Below, piece by piece: positions 16,818 through 24,842 of a DNA stretch of 64,000 nucleotides. Under the pieces are notes generated by a model that was given only the letters and a program-made list of their open reading frames with translations, ran no database searches and was not told the DNA's origin. The position numbers and the translations under genes were made by a program. The stretch comes from Myxococcales bacterium (lineage in GTDB: Bacteria; Myxococcota_A; Polyangia; Polyangiales; Polyangiaceae): the NCBI GenBank assembly GCA_016712525.1, contig JADJQX010000008.1, forward strand, positions 1,054,001-1,118,000, written 5' to 3'. The first letter of the stretch is position 1; each line of letters begins with the position of its first letter.

Positions 16818-17369
16818 TCAGCCCTTTTTCGGCGCTTTCTTGGGGGGCGCCCCAGGGCTTCGTTGGGCGATTGCCAGAGCCACCGTTCGCTTCTTTGAGG
16901 GCGCGCGAGCCTTCTTCTTCTTGGAGGCCGAGGCGAGCTCCGCTGCCGCGACGAGCACGTCGGTCTCGGCGCGCATGACGCGGTCCTCCTTGACCGTCGC
17001 GTGGTCGTAGCCGAGGAGGTGGAGGAGCCCGTGGGCGAGGAGCATGGTCAGCTCGTCGACGAGCGGCCGCTTCGCTTCGCGCGCCTGCCTCCGCGCGGTC
17101 GGCACCGAGACGATCACGTCGCCGAGGAGGCCCGTGTCCCGAGGACCGACGTCTCCCTCGGTGAGCGCGAACGCGAGGACGTCCGTAGGCTTGTCGTAAC
17201 CGCGATATTCTCGATTTAATTCATGGATTTGTTTGTCGTCGGTTAGAAGGAAAGAAACCTCTTCGACTTCGAGGTTTCTTTTTCGCATCATGGCCTCGAG
17301 GCGAACCTTCAAGTCGGCGCGGTCGAGACCCGCGTGGGGCCCTCGGACGATGGAGAGGTGGAACGGCAT
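16818..17369 (-). CDS. ybeY: Endoribonuclease YbeY (rRNA maturation)
   Basis: 183-aa zinc endoribonuclease involved in 16S rRNA 3'-end maturation and ribosome quality control. The catalytic zinc motif is complete: 'LLAHGLLHLLGYDH' (H-G-x-x-H-L-x-G-Y-D-H). Upstream, 'LTDDKQIHELNREYRGYDKPTDVLAFAL' positions are typical (L-N-x-x-Y-R and PTDVLSF-like). After about residue 145 there is a Lys/Ala/Pro-rich basic tail that most family members lack, perhaps an RNA- or ribosome-binding extension. The ATG at 17367-17369 (MPFHLSIV) was chosen over longer in-frame starts because it begins the conserved domain directly. Confidence 0.93.
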   Translation of the reverse strand: MPFHLSIVRGPHAGLDRADLKVRLEAMMRKRNLEVEEVSFLLTDDKQIHELNREYRGYDKPTDVLAFALTEGDVGPRDTGLLGDVIVSVPTARRQAREAKRPLVDELTMLLAHGLLHLLGYDHATVKEDRVMRAETDVLVAAAELASASKKKKARAPSKKRTVALAIAQRSPGAPPKKAPKKG

Positions 17370-17623
17370 GGGGTCCTCCGTGTTCGAGCGCGGCGTGGCC
17401 CCGGGTGGGCTTTGGAAGCGCGCGGAGCGGTCAACCTCGCGCATTTTTTCGCCGCTGAGAAGGCACGAAGTCCCGAGCCCGCGTCGACCCGAGGCTCCTC
17501 GTGCGGGCGTGACGGCGCGCGGCGCGTGGCCTTCGCGAGCGGGGGAAAGTGCGAGTAGGACCGCCGGCTCTTTGCTAAGGGGCGAGAAGAGGCGCCCGTT
17601 CGGCGTCCCTCGCCCCAGCATCG

Positions 17624-18394
17624 ATGCCGACCGCCTTGAGCCCAAAGTCCCAAGAGAACCCGAGCGAGCCCCTCCCGTTTCGCGCGTGCACCATCGTGCC
17701 CGCATACGACGGCGCGAAGAGCCTCGGGGCGGTCGTCGAGGGCCTTCGGGCGGAGGTGCCCGAGGCCGCGGAGGGGGAGCGCCTCCTCGTCGTGGACGAC
17801 GGCTCTCGCGACGGCACCGGCAAGCTCGCGAGGAGCCTCGGCTGCACGGTGGTCGCGCACGGCGAGAACCGTGGAAAGGGTGCCGCGCTCCGTACGGGGC
17901 TCGCGACGGCGCGTGCGCTCGGCTTCGACGTGGCCCTCACGGTCGACGCCGACGGTCAGCACCCCGCGGCCTCCGCGCGCACCATTCTCTACGCGTCGTA
18001 CGATCGCGCGGCCCTGGTGCTCGCCGTACGCGACCTTTTGGCGTCGGGCGCGCCGAAGAAAAACCAGATGTCGAACCGCATCTCGAACTTCTTCCTCTCC
18101 TTTTTCTCGGGGAAGGCGCTCGCGGACACGCAGTGTGGCCTGCGGCGTTACCCGGTGGAGGCCACGCTGGCCCTCGGCGGAAAGGCGCCCGGCTACGCGT
18201 ACGAGTCGGAGCTCTTGCTCCGCGCGGTGGCGGCCGGCATGCCGATCGTCGAGGTTCCCGTGCCGGTGTACTACCCCCCCGAGGACCTCCGGGTGACCCA
18301 CTTCGACGGCGTGAGGGATCCGGCGCGTATCGTCGTGACCGTCGTGAGCACGCTCCACGACCTCTCGAAGGCTCGAGGACGCGAGCGCTCGTGA
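17624..18394 (+). CDS. Family 2 glycosyltransferase (polyprenyl-P-mannose synthase-like)
   Basis: 256-aa cytosolic/peripheral GT-A glycosyltransferase. It shows 'TIVPAYDGAKSLGAVVEGLR', the nucleotide-sugar site 'LLVVDDGSRDGT', 'HGENRGKGAALRTGL', the metal-binding DXD-type 'TVDADGQHP', and later 'DTQCGLRRYPVEATL' and 'YESELLLRAVAAGMPIVEVPV'. These match the dolichyl/polyprenyl-phosphate mannose synthase-like subgroup. There is no TM segment. Its TGA overlaps the GTG of the C45-type hydrolase (4 nt), and the LolA-like gene follows, so the three form one operon. The acceptor is unknown; a lipid or polyprenyl phosphate is likely from the family. Confidence 0.9.
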   Translation: MPTALSPKSQENPSEPLPFRACTIVPAYDGAKSLGAVVEGLRAEVPEAAEGERLLVVDDGSRDGTGKLARSLGCTVVAHGENRGKGAALRTGLATARALGFDVALTVDADGQHPAASARTILYASYDRAALVLAVRDLLASGAPKKNQMSNRISNFFLSFFSGKALADTQCGLRRYPVEATLALGGKAPGYAYESELLLRAVAAGMPIVEVPVPVYYPPEDLRVTHFDGVRDPARIVVTVVSTLHDLSKARGRERS

Positions 18395-19869
18395 GCAAGG
18401 CGGGGGCGCATGGAGGCGGGCGCTTCGGCGCACGTCACGGGAGGTGGATTCGGCGCCTCCTCTTGGCCGTCACGGCGCCGTTCGTGGCCCACACCCTCGT
18501 CGACGTGGTCGCCAGCACGGCGCCTCCGTCGATCGACTACCCCACCCTCTCGCGTGAGCCTCGTGGCGCGCGCACGTACGCAGGAAGAGGCTATTTTTCC
18601 CGAGAGAGGGGGGTCATCGAGGCGCACCTCGAGGGGCGCCCCGAGGACATCGGAGCGCAGCACGGGACCCTCCTCTACGATCTCATGGTCGCGAACGAAC
18701 GCGAGGTGTGGGACGGGTTCTCGGCCCTCGTGCCGTTCGCCCCGGCGAGGGTGCTCCTCTTCGACATGGGGCGCATCCTCCACAGGAACGCGGACGAGAA
18801 CTTCCCGCTCTCGCGTCGCAAAGAGATCGCGGCCGAGGCGCGCGCGTTCTCCCCCGACCCTTACGCTGGGAAAATCCCGACCTACGAGCGCATGATCTCG
18901 CTCCACGCGCTCTACGACATCTCGCTCGGCTTCGAGCACTCTCCCCTCCTCGGGTGCTCGGCGTTCGCCCTCTCCGGCTCGGCCACACGCGACGGGCATA
19001 CGATCGTCGCGCGCGCGTTCGACTTCGACGCCCACGACGTCTTCGACCGCGACAAGGCCGTCTTCTTCGTGAAGCCCGACGGAGCCATCCCCTTCGCGAG
19101 CGTCGCGTGGCCCGGCCTCGTCGGGGTGCTGACGGGGATGAACCGCGAGGGCGTGTTCGTCTCCGTGAACGGCGCGCGCGCGCGGGACGCCGAGTCGCGT
19201 GGGCTCCCGGTCGTCTCCTCGCTCCGCGCCACGCTCGAGGGCGCACGCACCACCGGGGAGGCCATCGCCATCCTGCTCTCCCAGGAGGTCATGGTGTCCC
19301 ACATTGTCTTCGTGGCCGACGCCCGCGGCGACGTAGCGATCGTCGAGCGCGCCCCTCACGTCGAAGCGCACGTCGTACGCACCTTCGCCGATCGCGACCG
19401 CGTCGCCGTCACGAACCACTTCGAGGGGCCGCTCCGTGAGGATCCGAAGAACCTCGCCGTACGCGCCTCGTCGACCACGGTGGCGAGGCGGGCGCGGCTC
19501 GACGAGCTCTTGCCTCCCGTGCGAGAGGCGACCCCCGAGAGCGCCCTCGCGCTGCTCCGCGACAAACGCTGCCCTTCCACGGAGACGGGCTGCGCCCCCG
19601 GGGACCGCCGCACCCTCGACGCCCTCATCGCGACCCACGGGGTCGTGGCCGACACGACCGCCAAGGTCCTCTGGGTCAGCCTCGGTCCTCACCTCTCCGG
19701 GAAATTCGTCGGGTTCGACTTACGCCGCGAATTTGATACGAATTCGGGCGAGGGTTCGCTCGTCGAACCGGGGGACCTCCCCGAAGATCCCATCGTCCAC
19801 GACACGAAGGCCTACGAAGCAGGCCGAACGCGCGCAGGGCCGCCCCTCCTCGCACCGAGACGCAGGTAA
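18391..19869 (+). CDS. C45-type Ntn hydrolase / acyltransferase, membrane-anchored
   Basis: 492-aa protein of the acyl-CoA:6-aminopenicillanate acyltransferase (peptidase C45) type. The GTG at 18391-18393 overlaps the glycosyltransferase stop. An N-terminal hydrophobic helix after Arg-rich residues ('RRLLLAVTAPFVAHTLVDV') should anchor or export it. The presumed nucleophile is the Cys of 'SPLLGCSAFALSG', followed by 'DGHTIVARAFDFD' (family: GCT/S then 'g-N-x-D'). Further family-like segments are 'GVLTGMNREGVFVSVNG' and 'VSHIVFVADARGDVAIVE'. These enzymes self-cleave before the Cys and hydrolyse or transfer amide-linked acyl groups. A lipid or lipopeptide substrate fits its neighbours but is inference. 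Confidence 0.87.
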   Translation: MSKAGAHGGGRFGARHGRWIRRLLLAVTAPFVAHTLVDVVASTAPPSIDYPTLSREPRGARTYAGRGYFSRERGVIEAHLEGRPEDIGAQHGTLLYDLMVANEREVWDGFSALVPFAPARVLLFDMGRILHRNADENFPLSRRKEIAAEARAFSPDPYAGKIPTYERMISLHALYDISLGFEHSPLLGCSAFALSGSATRDGHTIVARAFDFDAHDVFDRDKAVFFVKPDGAIPFASVAWPGLVGVLTGMNREGVFVSVNGARARDAESRGLPVVSSLRATLEGARTTGEAIAILLSQEVMVSHIVFVADARGDVAIVERAPHVEAHVVRTFADRDRVAVTNHFEGPLREDPKNLAVRASSTTVARRARLDELLPPVREATPESALALLRDKRCPSTETGCAPGDRRTLDALIATHGVVADTTAKVLWVSLGPHLSGKFVGFDLRREFDTNSGEGSLVEPGDLPEDPIVHDTKAYEAGRTRAGPPLLAPRRR

Positions 19870-19871
19870 GC

Positions 19872-20534
19872 ATGTCGATTCTCTCTCGTCGTTCTCTCGC
19901 CCTCGGCGCATCGGGCCTCGCGATGTCGGCGCTCGTGCCCTCCGTCGCGCGCGGCGACGAGCGCACCCCCATCACGGGCGCGAAGCTCGACGAGCTCTTC
20001 GCGGAGGTCGCGCGCGCCAGGAAGGGCGCCAAGAGCTTCGCGGGCCCCTTCACGCAGACCCGGAAAATGGGCCTCATGAAGGCTCAGATCGTCTCGCAGG
20101 GCCGCGTGTCGCTCGTCCTCCCCGACCGCCTCCGCTGGGAGCTCTTCCCGCCCGACGAGATCGTGTACTTCGTCACCCCGGACGGCCTCGCCTACCGAAA
20201 CCGCTCGAGCCAAGGAGCGGTCCGAGCGAACGACGCACGCACCCTCGCGGCCGGCCTCGACGACCTCCGGGCGATGCTCGGGGGCGACCTCGCGCAGCTT
20301 CGCAAGCGCTACGATCTCAAGGCCTTCGCCGTGGGAGACGACGTCGAGCTCGAGGCCAACGCGCTCCCTTCGGCCGAGGGTCGGGGCATGAAGGCGATCA
20401 AGTTCGGCATCGGCAAGGACCGGATCCGACCGACGTTCACGCGCCTCGTCGAGAAGAACGGCGACAGCAGCGACATCCGCTTCGGCGAGCTGCGCATGAA
20501 CGTCCCCATCGACCCCGCCTCCATGCACCTCTGA
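19872..20534 (+). CDS. LolA-like outer-membrane lipoprotein carrier-family protein
   Basis: 220-aa exported protein. The N-terminus 'MSILSRRSLALGASGLAMSA' has the twin-arginine pattern S-R-R-S-L, with a hydrophobic stretch and a 'VARGDE' cleavage region near residue 28. The mature part follows the LolA fold: 'FAGPFTQTRKMGLMKAQIVS', 'GRVSLVLPDRLRWELFPPDE', 'VYFVTPDGLAYRN', then a beta-rich C-terminus. LolA proteins carry lipidated cargo across the periplasm. It begins 2 nt after the C45-type gene stop, so it belongs to that operon. It is probably a specialised paralogue rather than housekeeping LolA, because no lolCDE or lolB gene is near. Confidence 0.85.
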   Translation: MSILSRRSLALGASGLAMSALVPSVARGDERTPITGAKLDELFAEVARARKGAKSFAGPFTQTRKMGLMKAQIVSQGRVSLVLPDRLRWELFPPDEIVYFVTPDGLAYRNRSSQGAVRANDARTLAAGLDDLRAMLGGDLAQLRKRYDLKAFAVGDDVELEANALPSAEGRGMKAIKFGIGKDRIRPTFTRLVEKNGDSSDIRFGELRMNVPIDPASMHL

Positions 20535-20535
20535 A

Positions 20536-20565
20536 GTGACCGCCCGCGCCTCGACGCGGGCTCAC
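20536..20565 (+). terminator. Hairpin terminator candidate after the LolA-like gene
   Basis: A stem formed by GTGA..CCCGCG and CGCGGG..TCAC closes a CCTCGA loop immediately after the operon's last stop codon. No U-rich tail follows, so it may mark a rho-dependent end or protect the 3' end. Confidence 0.45.
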
Positions 20566-20626
20566 GGAGAGACCGTGCACGCGCGTTGACGATCCCCAGG
20601 AATCGGAGCGGTGCCTCGAAGGGGCC

Positions 20627-20797
20627 TCAGCCGTCGTCGATGCGGATGCGGTTCATCGAGCGCTTCGCGATGGCGAGCGCACGATCGAGCTCGTCCAAAA
20701 GCGCGGTGTGCTCGCCTTCGTTCGTGGGGCACGGTGTCGTCGGGCGCTCGCGATCGAGCGCGTCATCGTTCGCGTCGTCGTTCTCAAGGTTCGACAT
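20627..20797 (-). CDS. Possible small acidic protein, 56 aa
   Basis: This small ORF is not recognised. The ATG at 20795-20797 gives MSNLENDDANDDALDRE, an Asp/Asn-rich acidic start, then a helical, more basic end 'LDELDRALAIAKRSMNRIRI'. The frame is open further upstream, but that part has poor codon bias. It sits between the LolA operon and a short hypothetical gene, without overlap with a better candidate. Size and composition would suit a small regulatory or anti-sigma-like peptide, but nothing confirms expression. Confidence 0.4.
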   Translation of the reverse strand: MSNLENDDANDDALDRERPTTPCPTNEGEHTALLDELDRALAIAKRSMNRIRIDDG

Positions 20798-21027
20798 GCG
20801 GTCCTCGAGGCTCGGACAAAGCACGGCCGATGCCAGCACGATTTCTCGAGAAACCACGACACTCCGGCGAGACACCGTGAACGACCGTGCGTCCACTGCA
20901 CACGAGCGCGCGCGAGGATGCACACCGCACGCATCCTCGACGAACGCACCTTGGGAGACACCGACACACACGAAGGTCGCGCCGAAAAACTTGGCCCGGC
21001 CCGCCGATCTTTCCGAAGGTGGCGCCC

Positions 21028-21408
21028 ATGCAGGCCGCCGAATCGAAGTCGTCCGTTCCCCAGCAGCCCGAGCGTCGCCGTCACCGCGTGTACGTGACGC
21101 GCAACACGGAGTACCACTTCCGGGACGGGTTCTGCGTCGCCGTCCGAGACCGCAAGACCGGGGACTTCCTGCTCGGTCACCTCGCGCTGCGTCGCCGCAT
21201 CCAGGGCTCCCTCCGCTTCCACAAGAACGGCGCGATCGTGCCGAACGCGGGTGAGCCCGAGGCGGGAGAGGCCCTCTTCTTCGCCCAGGGCGAGCGTGAT
21301 CTCGTCACGAGCCCGCTCCAGGCGATCGAGCGCCCCACGAAAGAGCTCGTCGAAGCCTATCCGGAGCTCCCAGCCCCCAAGCCGAAGAAGCGCGCCCGCA
21401 CGGCGTGA
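21028..21408 (+). CDS. Conserved-looking hypothetical protein, 126 aa
   Basis: The ATG at 21028 follows a GAAGG Shine-Dalgarno. The protein has an N-terminal Gln/Ser/Arg tail and a middle domain with 'YVTRNTEYHFRDGFCVAVRD', 'TGDFLLGHLALRRRIQGSL' and 'GEALFFAQGERDLVTSPLQ'. It ends in a basic 'KPKKRARTA' tail. Alternating beta strands and short loops suggest a small barrel-like, possibly nucleic-acid-binding, fold. GC3 is high throughout. There is no signal peptide. No family was recognised with confidence. It is followed after 85 nt by a GNAT gene in the same direction. Confidence 0.7.
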   Translation: MQAAESKSSVPQQPERRRHRVYVTRNTEYHFRDGFCVAVRDRKTGDFLLGHLALRRRIQGSLRFHKNGAIVPNAGEPEAGEALFFAQGERDLVTSPLQAIERPTKELVEAYPELPAPKPKKRARTA

Positions 21409-21493
21409 CCCGCAAGGACCGCCCCCGCGCGACGGGAGCGTCGTTTTGGGTTTTGCGGCGGGGGTAGGATGGCGAATACTCGCGGTTCACGCC

Positions 21494-22078
21494 ATGCTCG
21501 TCGTCCCCACCCGTGCCGAGGTACGTGCGCGCCCGCTCGAGACGGCCCGCCTCGTCTTGACCGCTCTGGACCCTCAAGACGCCCGCGAGATGTGGCCCGC
21601 CGTCGAGGCGTCGCGCGCCCACCTCGAGCCGTGGCTCCCGTGGGTGCCCTACACGTTCGACGCCGACTCCACCTACCGCTACGCCGACTCGAGCGCGTCC
21701 GACTGGGACACGGGCCGCGCGACCCGCTTCGCCATTCGCGAGCGCACGACCCGGCGCTTCGTCGGGATCGTGGGGCTCGAGTCGTTCTCGCACATGCACG
21801 AGAGCGTCGAGCTCGGGTACTGGCTGAGGCTCGACGCGGCGGGTCGCGGGTACATGACCGAAGCCGCGTCCCAGGTGGTCACGTGGGCGTTCTCCCAGCT
21901 CCGGGCCCACCGTGTGCGCGTCGCGGCCTCGACCGAGAACCACGCGTCCCTCGCGGTGATCCGTCGCCTCGGGTTCCGCTTCGAGGGGATCGCGCGCGAG
22001 GCCGAGCGTTGCCACGGGCGATGGCTCGATCACGCCGTGTTCGCGCTGCTCTCGACCGATCCGCGCCCGGCCCGCTGA
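21494..22078 (+). CDS. GNAT-family N-acetyltransferase (RimJ/RimL-like)
   Basis: 194-aa cytosolic acetyltransferase. The start 'LETARLVLTALDPQDAREM' is typical of the RimJ/RimL subgroup ('l.T.RL.Lr...'). It is followed by 'WLPWVPYTFDADSTYRY', 'FAIRERTTRRFVGIVGLE', 'VELGYWLRLDAAGRGYMTEA' (the acetyl-CoA pyrophosphate loop, here G-R-G-Y) and 'RVRVAASTENHASLAVIRRLGF'. These enzymes acetylate N-terminal or small-molecule amines. The substrate is unknown. The ATG at 21494 fits the family N-terminus; the open frame further upstream is non-homologous. Confidence 0.9.
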   Translation: MLVVPTRAEVRARPLETARLVLTALDPQDAREMWPAVEASRAHLEPWLPWVPYTFDADSTYRYADSSASDWDTGRATRFAIRERTTRRFVGIVGLESFSHMHESVELGYWLRLDAAGRGYMTEAASQVVTWAFSQLRAHRVRVAASTENHASLAVIRRLGFRFEGIAREAERCHGRWLDHAVFALLSTDPRPAR

Positions 22079-22087
22079 GGGCCATCT

Positions 22088-22987
22088 TCACGACACGACG
22101 CGATACCGATCGATCACCGCGCGAAGCCGAGGGATACCGGTCACGGCGCGCGAGCCGTACCAGGAGATGTCCTTGCCTTCCGTGCGCACGACCGCACCCG
22201 AACGAGCCGCCGGTGTGCTCTGCGCGAGGAACACCTTCGCGTCCTCTTCCGAGAATGGGTGGGGCTCGTCCGGGAGGATCACGAGCTCGGGGGCGCGGCT
22301 CTCGACCTCGTCGAGCGGCACACGCGGGTAGCGCGTATCGCGGCCGGCGACCGCGTCCTTCGGGAGAGGATTGGCGCGACCGAGATCCGCCGCGAGGGGG
22401 TAGCGCCGCTCCCGATCGGCGAACACGTTCTGGGCCCCCGCGAGATCGAGCGCGTCGCTGATGTAGGTCTGGCCGTTGATCGTCATGAGCGGGCTCATCC
22501 AGATCGGGCAGAACGTGCGCAGCGGCGCCCGGTGTTTTCGCGCCTCTTCGGCCTCGCGGAGCATCGTGTACCCGTCTCGGACGAGGTCGCGGACGGGGGC
22601 CTCCGTCTCGGCGTGGAAGATGCGCGCGAGCCGGGCCATGTGAGCTATCCCCTCGGCCACGGTGCGGGGGAACGAGATGTAGACGCGCACGCCGCGCTTC
22701 ACGAGGGCCTCGAGGTCGCCCTTCGTGTTCTCTTCTTTGTTGGCGAGCACGAGATCCGGCTCGAGCGCGCAGATCGCGTCGACGCTCGGGTTCTTCGTCC
22801 CCCCGACGCTCGGCACCCCGGAGACGACGTCGGCCGGGAGCTCGCAGTAGTCCGTGCGGCCGACGAGCGTCGCACCACGACCGAGGTCGGCGATCGTGAG
22901 GGTGTCGCTCGGCACGAGGGAGACGACACGCTTCGGTGGCACGTTGAAGACGTGCTCACGCTCGAGGCAATCGAAGAACGTTCGCAT
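22088..22987 (-). CDS. BtuF-like helical-backbone substrate-binding protein without signal peptide
   Basis: 299-aa protein with the two-lobe fold of cobalamin/iron-siderophore binding proteins: 'PKRVVSLVPSDTLTIADLG', 'GATLVGRTDYCELP', 'VSGVPSVGGTKNPSVDAICALEPDLVLANKEEN', a long connecting helix with 'EGIAHMARLARIF', then 'PIWMSPLMTINGQTYISDAL' and 'RVPLDEVESRAPELVILPDE'. Members normally deliver B12 or metal chelates to ABC permeases in the periplasm. Here the N-terminus 'MRTFFDCLEREHVFNVPP' lacks a signal peptide, and no permease or ATPase gene is adjacent, so it may be cytosolic or use a distant start. It is convergent with the GNAT gene. Confidence 0.83.
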   Translation of the reverse strand: MRTFFDCLEREHVFNVPPKRVVSLVPSDTLTIADLGRGATLVGRTDYCELPADVVSGVPSVGGTKNPSVDAICALEPDLVLANKEENTKGDLEALVKRGVRVYISFPRTVAEGIAHMARLARIFHAETEAPVRDLVRDGYTMLREAEEARKHRAPLRTFCPIWMSPLMTINGQTYISDALDLAGAQNVFADRERRYPLAADLGRANPLPKDAVAGRDTRYPRVPLDEVESRAPELVILPDEPHPFSEEDAKVFLAQSTPAARSGAVVRTEGKDISWYGSRAVTGIPRLRAVIDRYRVVS

Positions 22988-23055
22988 GGCGGCGGGTACT
23001 TAGCGCCTGCGCGCGCGGACGGGTAGAGGCTACGTGCTCCTCGCGCGCCTCACCT

Positions 23056-23403
23056 TCACTCGTCGAACGGATCGGGAGGAGGCAACGCGGGTGGGCCGCC
23101 GTCGGCGTGGGGCCCGACGAGCGCCGCGCACTCGGCCCAGGCCGTGTCGGTGCACCGCTTACGAGAGCGCGCGACACACGCGACGACGTGCGACGACTCG
23201 CGTTCGACGATGCGATCGAGCACGAGCTCGCACCCCCGCGCGCACTCGGCCTCCGAGCAGGCGGCCCCGGCCTTCTTGTGGCAGACCTCGGCGCACTGCT
23301 CGATCGGATGCGGCGGACGCGCTGCCGCCGGACATCCCAGGATCGCGAGGGAGACGGCGGACAAAACAACAACAGTTACGAGAAGATAGCTATCACTACG
23401 CAC
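23056..23403 (-). CDS. Small Cys-rich lipoprotein
   Basis: 115-aa lipoprotein. The GTG at 23401-23403 gives MRSDSYLLVTVVVLSAVSLA and the lipobox 'LAILGC'. The mature part has evenly spaced Cys residues ('CAEVCHKKAGAACSEAECAR', 'CELV', 'VVACVARSRKRCTDTAWAEC') that probably form disulphides in the periplasm, and a Pro/Gly/Asp-rich tail. The start lies inside the end of folA (8-nt overlap), so translation is coupled to folA. The function is not recognised; Cys-rich modules like this are frequent in myxobacterial surface proteins. Confidence 0.72.
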   Translation of the reverse strand: MRSDSYLLVTVVVLSAVSLAILGCPAAARPPHPIEQCAEVCHKKAGAACSEAECARGCELVLDRIVERESSHVVACVARSRKRCTDTAWAECAALVGPHADGGPPALPPPDPFDE

Positions 23404-23887
23404 GAGCGATCTCCTTCCGCACGAGCACGGAGATCTCGAGGTCGGGGGTCTCGACGGGCACACGCGATGCGACCTCGAACTCGCCGAGCGCGGCGAGCGG
23501 GAAGAACGTGTCGCCGTCGACCTCGCGACGCAACCTCGAGAGGTGGATCTTGGTGGTCATCGGGAGCGCCTCTTCGTAGAGCGAAGCGCCCCCGATCACG
23601 CAGGGCTCGGCGTCGGTGAGGCGAGCCGCCGCGAGGGCCTCGCCGAGGGAGCCCACGACCTCGCACCCTGGAGCCGCGTACGTCGGGTCTCTCGTGACGA
23701 CGATGTTGCGACGCCCGGGGAGCGCTCTCCCGATCGAGGCGTGGGTCTTGCGCCCCATGACGATGGCGTGGCCCATGGTCACGGCCTTGAAGTGCGCGAG
23801 GTCCTCGGGGAGGCGCCACGGGAGCGCTCCGTCTTTGCCGATGACCCCACGCTCGGCCACACACACGACGATCGCGAGCGGCTTCAC
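23396..23887 (-). CDS. folA: Dihydrofolate reductase
   Basis: 163-aa NADPH-dependent enzyme that regenerates tetrahydrofolate. Typical segments are 'AIVVCVAERGVIGKDGALPW' near the N-terminus (I-G-x-x-G-x-L-P-W), 'LPEDLAHFKAVTMGHAIVMG', 'RKTHASIGRALPGRRNIVVTR' and 'EPCVIGGASLYEEALP'. The active-site acid is the Glu/Asp of 'RLPEDLAHFK'. The GTG at 23885-23887 overlaps the thyA stop by 4 nt, the standard thyA-folA operon order, since ThyA converts methylene-THF to DHF, which FolA reduces. Length is normal. Confidence 0.96.
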   Translation of the reverse strand: MKPLAIVVCVAERGVIGKDGALPWRLPEDLAHFKAVTMGHAIVMGRKTHASIGRALPGRRNIVVTRDPTYAAPGCEVVGSLGEALAAARLTDAEPCVIGGASLYEEALPMTTKIHLSRLRREVDGDTFFPLAALGEFEVASRVPVETPDLEISVLVRKEIARA

Positions 23888-24726
23888 ACGCTCACCTCGG
23901 CCTTGATGTGCGGATGCGGATCGTACCCCTCGAGCACGATGTCCTCGTAGCGGTACTCCCAGGGAAGACGGGGCTCCCCCAAGATGCGCAGCGTCGGGAG
24001 CGGGCGAGGCTCGCGCGAGATCTGGAGCCGCGCTTGCTCGAGATGATTCAGGTAGAGGTGCGCGTCGCCGAAGGTGTGCACGAAGTCGCCTACGCGGAGG
24101 CCGAGCCCGTGCGCCAAGAGGTGCGTGAGCAGGGCGTAGCTCGCGATGTTGAAGGGGACCCCCAAGAAGAGGTCGGCGCTCCGCTGGTAGAGCTGGCACG
24201 AGAGCTCTCCGTCGTCGACGTAGAGCTGGAAGAGCGTGTGGCACGGGGGCAGCGCCACGGCGTCGGCCTCGAGCGGGTTCCACCCCGTGACGATGTGGCG
24301 GCGGCTATGGGGGCTCTTGCGGAGCTGCGCCACGAGCTCGGCGATCTGGTCTTTGCCGTCCCGCGCGTAGGTCCCGTCGGGGAGGCGCGTGGCGCCGAAG
24401 TTGCGCCACTGGTGCCCGTAGATCGGGCCGAGGTCTCCAGGCTCACGGCCGAAGCGCGCGGTCTGCTCGGGAGTCGCCCATTCGTCCCAGATACGCACGC
24501 CCGCCTGGGTGAGGGCCTCGGTGCGCGTCTCGCCGCGCAAGAACCAGAGGAGCTCGTGCACGATGGACTTCATGTGCACCTTCTTGGTCGTCACGAGCGG
24601 AAACCCCTCGCGGAGATCGAACCGAAGCTGGTGACCGAAGACCCCGAGGGTGCCGGTGCCCGTGCGGTCTTCCCGACGTTTGCCCTTCTCGAGCACATGC
24701 CGAAGGAGATCGAGGTACGCGCGCAT
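23884..24726 (-). CDS. thyA: Thymidylate synthase
   Basis: 280-aa homodimeric enzyme that methylates dUMP to dTMP with methylene-tetrahydrofolate. It shows 'RREDRTGTGTLGVFGHQLRF' (the phosphate-binding Arg), 'HELLWFLRGETRTEAL', 'IYGHQWRNFGA', the nucleophile motif 'ALPPCHTLFQLYV' and 'QRSADLFLGVPFNIASYALL', and ends with 'GYDPHPHIKAEVSV' (close to the common P-x-I-K-x-x-x-x-V end). Length is close to the 264-aa E. coli enzyme. The ATG at 24726 begins the conserved 'Y-L-x-L-L-x-x-V-L' segment. It is the first gene of thyA-folA-lipoprotein. Confidence 0.97.
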   Translation of the reverse strand: MRAYLDLLRHVLEKGKRREDRTGTGTLGVFGHQLRFDLREGFPLVTTKKVHMKSIVHELLWFLRGETRTEALTQAGVRIWDEWATPEQTARFGREPGDLGPIYGHQWRNFGATRLPDGTYARDGKDQIAELVAQLRKSPHSRRHIVTGWNPLEADAVALPPCHTLFQLYVDDGELSCQLYQRSADLFLGVPFNIASYALLTHLLAHGLGLRVGDFVHTFGDAHLYLNHLEQARLQISREPRPLPTLRILGEPRLPWEYRYEDIVLEGYDPHPHIKAEVSV

Positions 24727-24842
24727 GGGCGCTTCCTACCACACGACGCGCACCGTGGGGACGCACGAGGCCGCGCCACGCGCGCCGTCCTCGAAGGGGC
24801 CCCCGTCACGGTCCCGGGCCCATGCCAACGGCTCGAGCGGCC

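Noticed and set aside
17624..20534. Aryl-polyene or flexirubin biosynthetic cluster
   Set aside because: LolA-like and glycosyltransferase genes fit, but there is no ketosynthase, acyl-carrier or dehydratase gene in the window.
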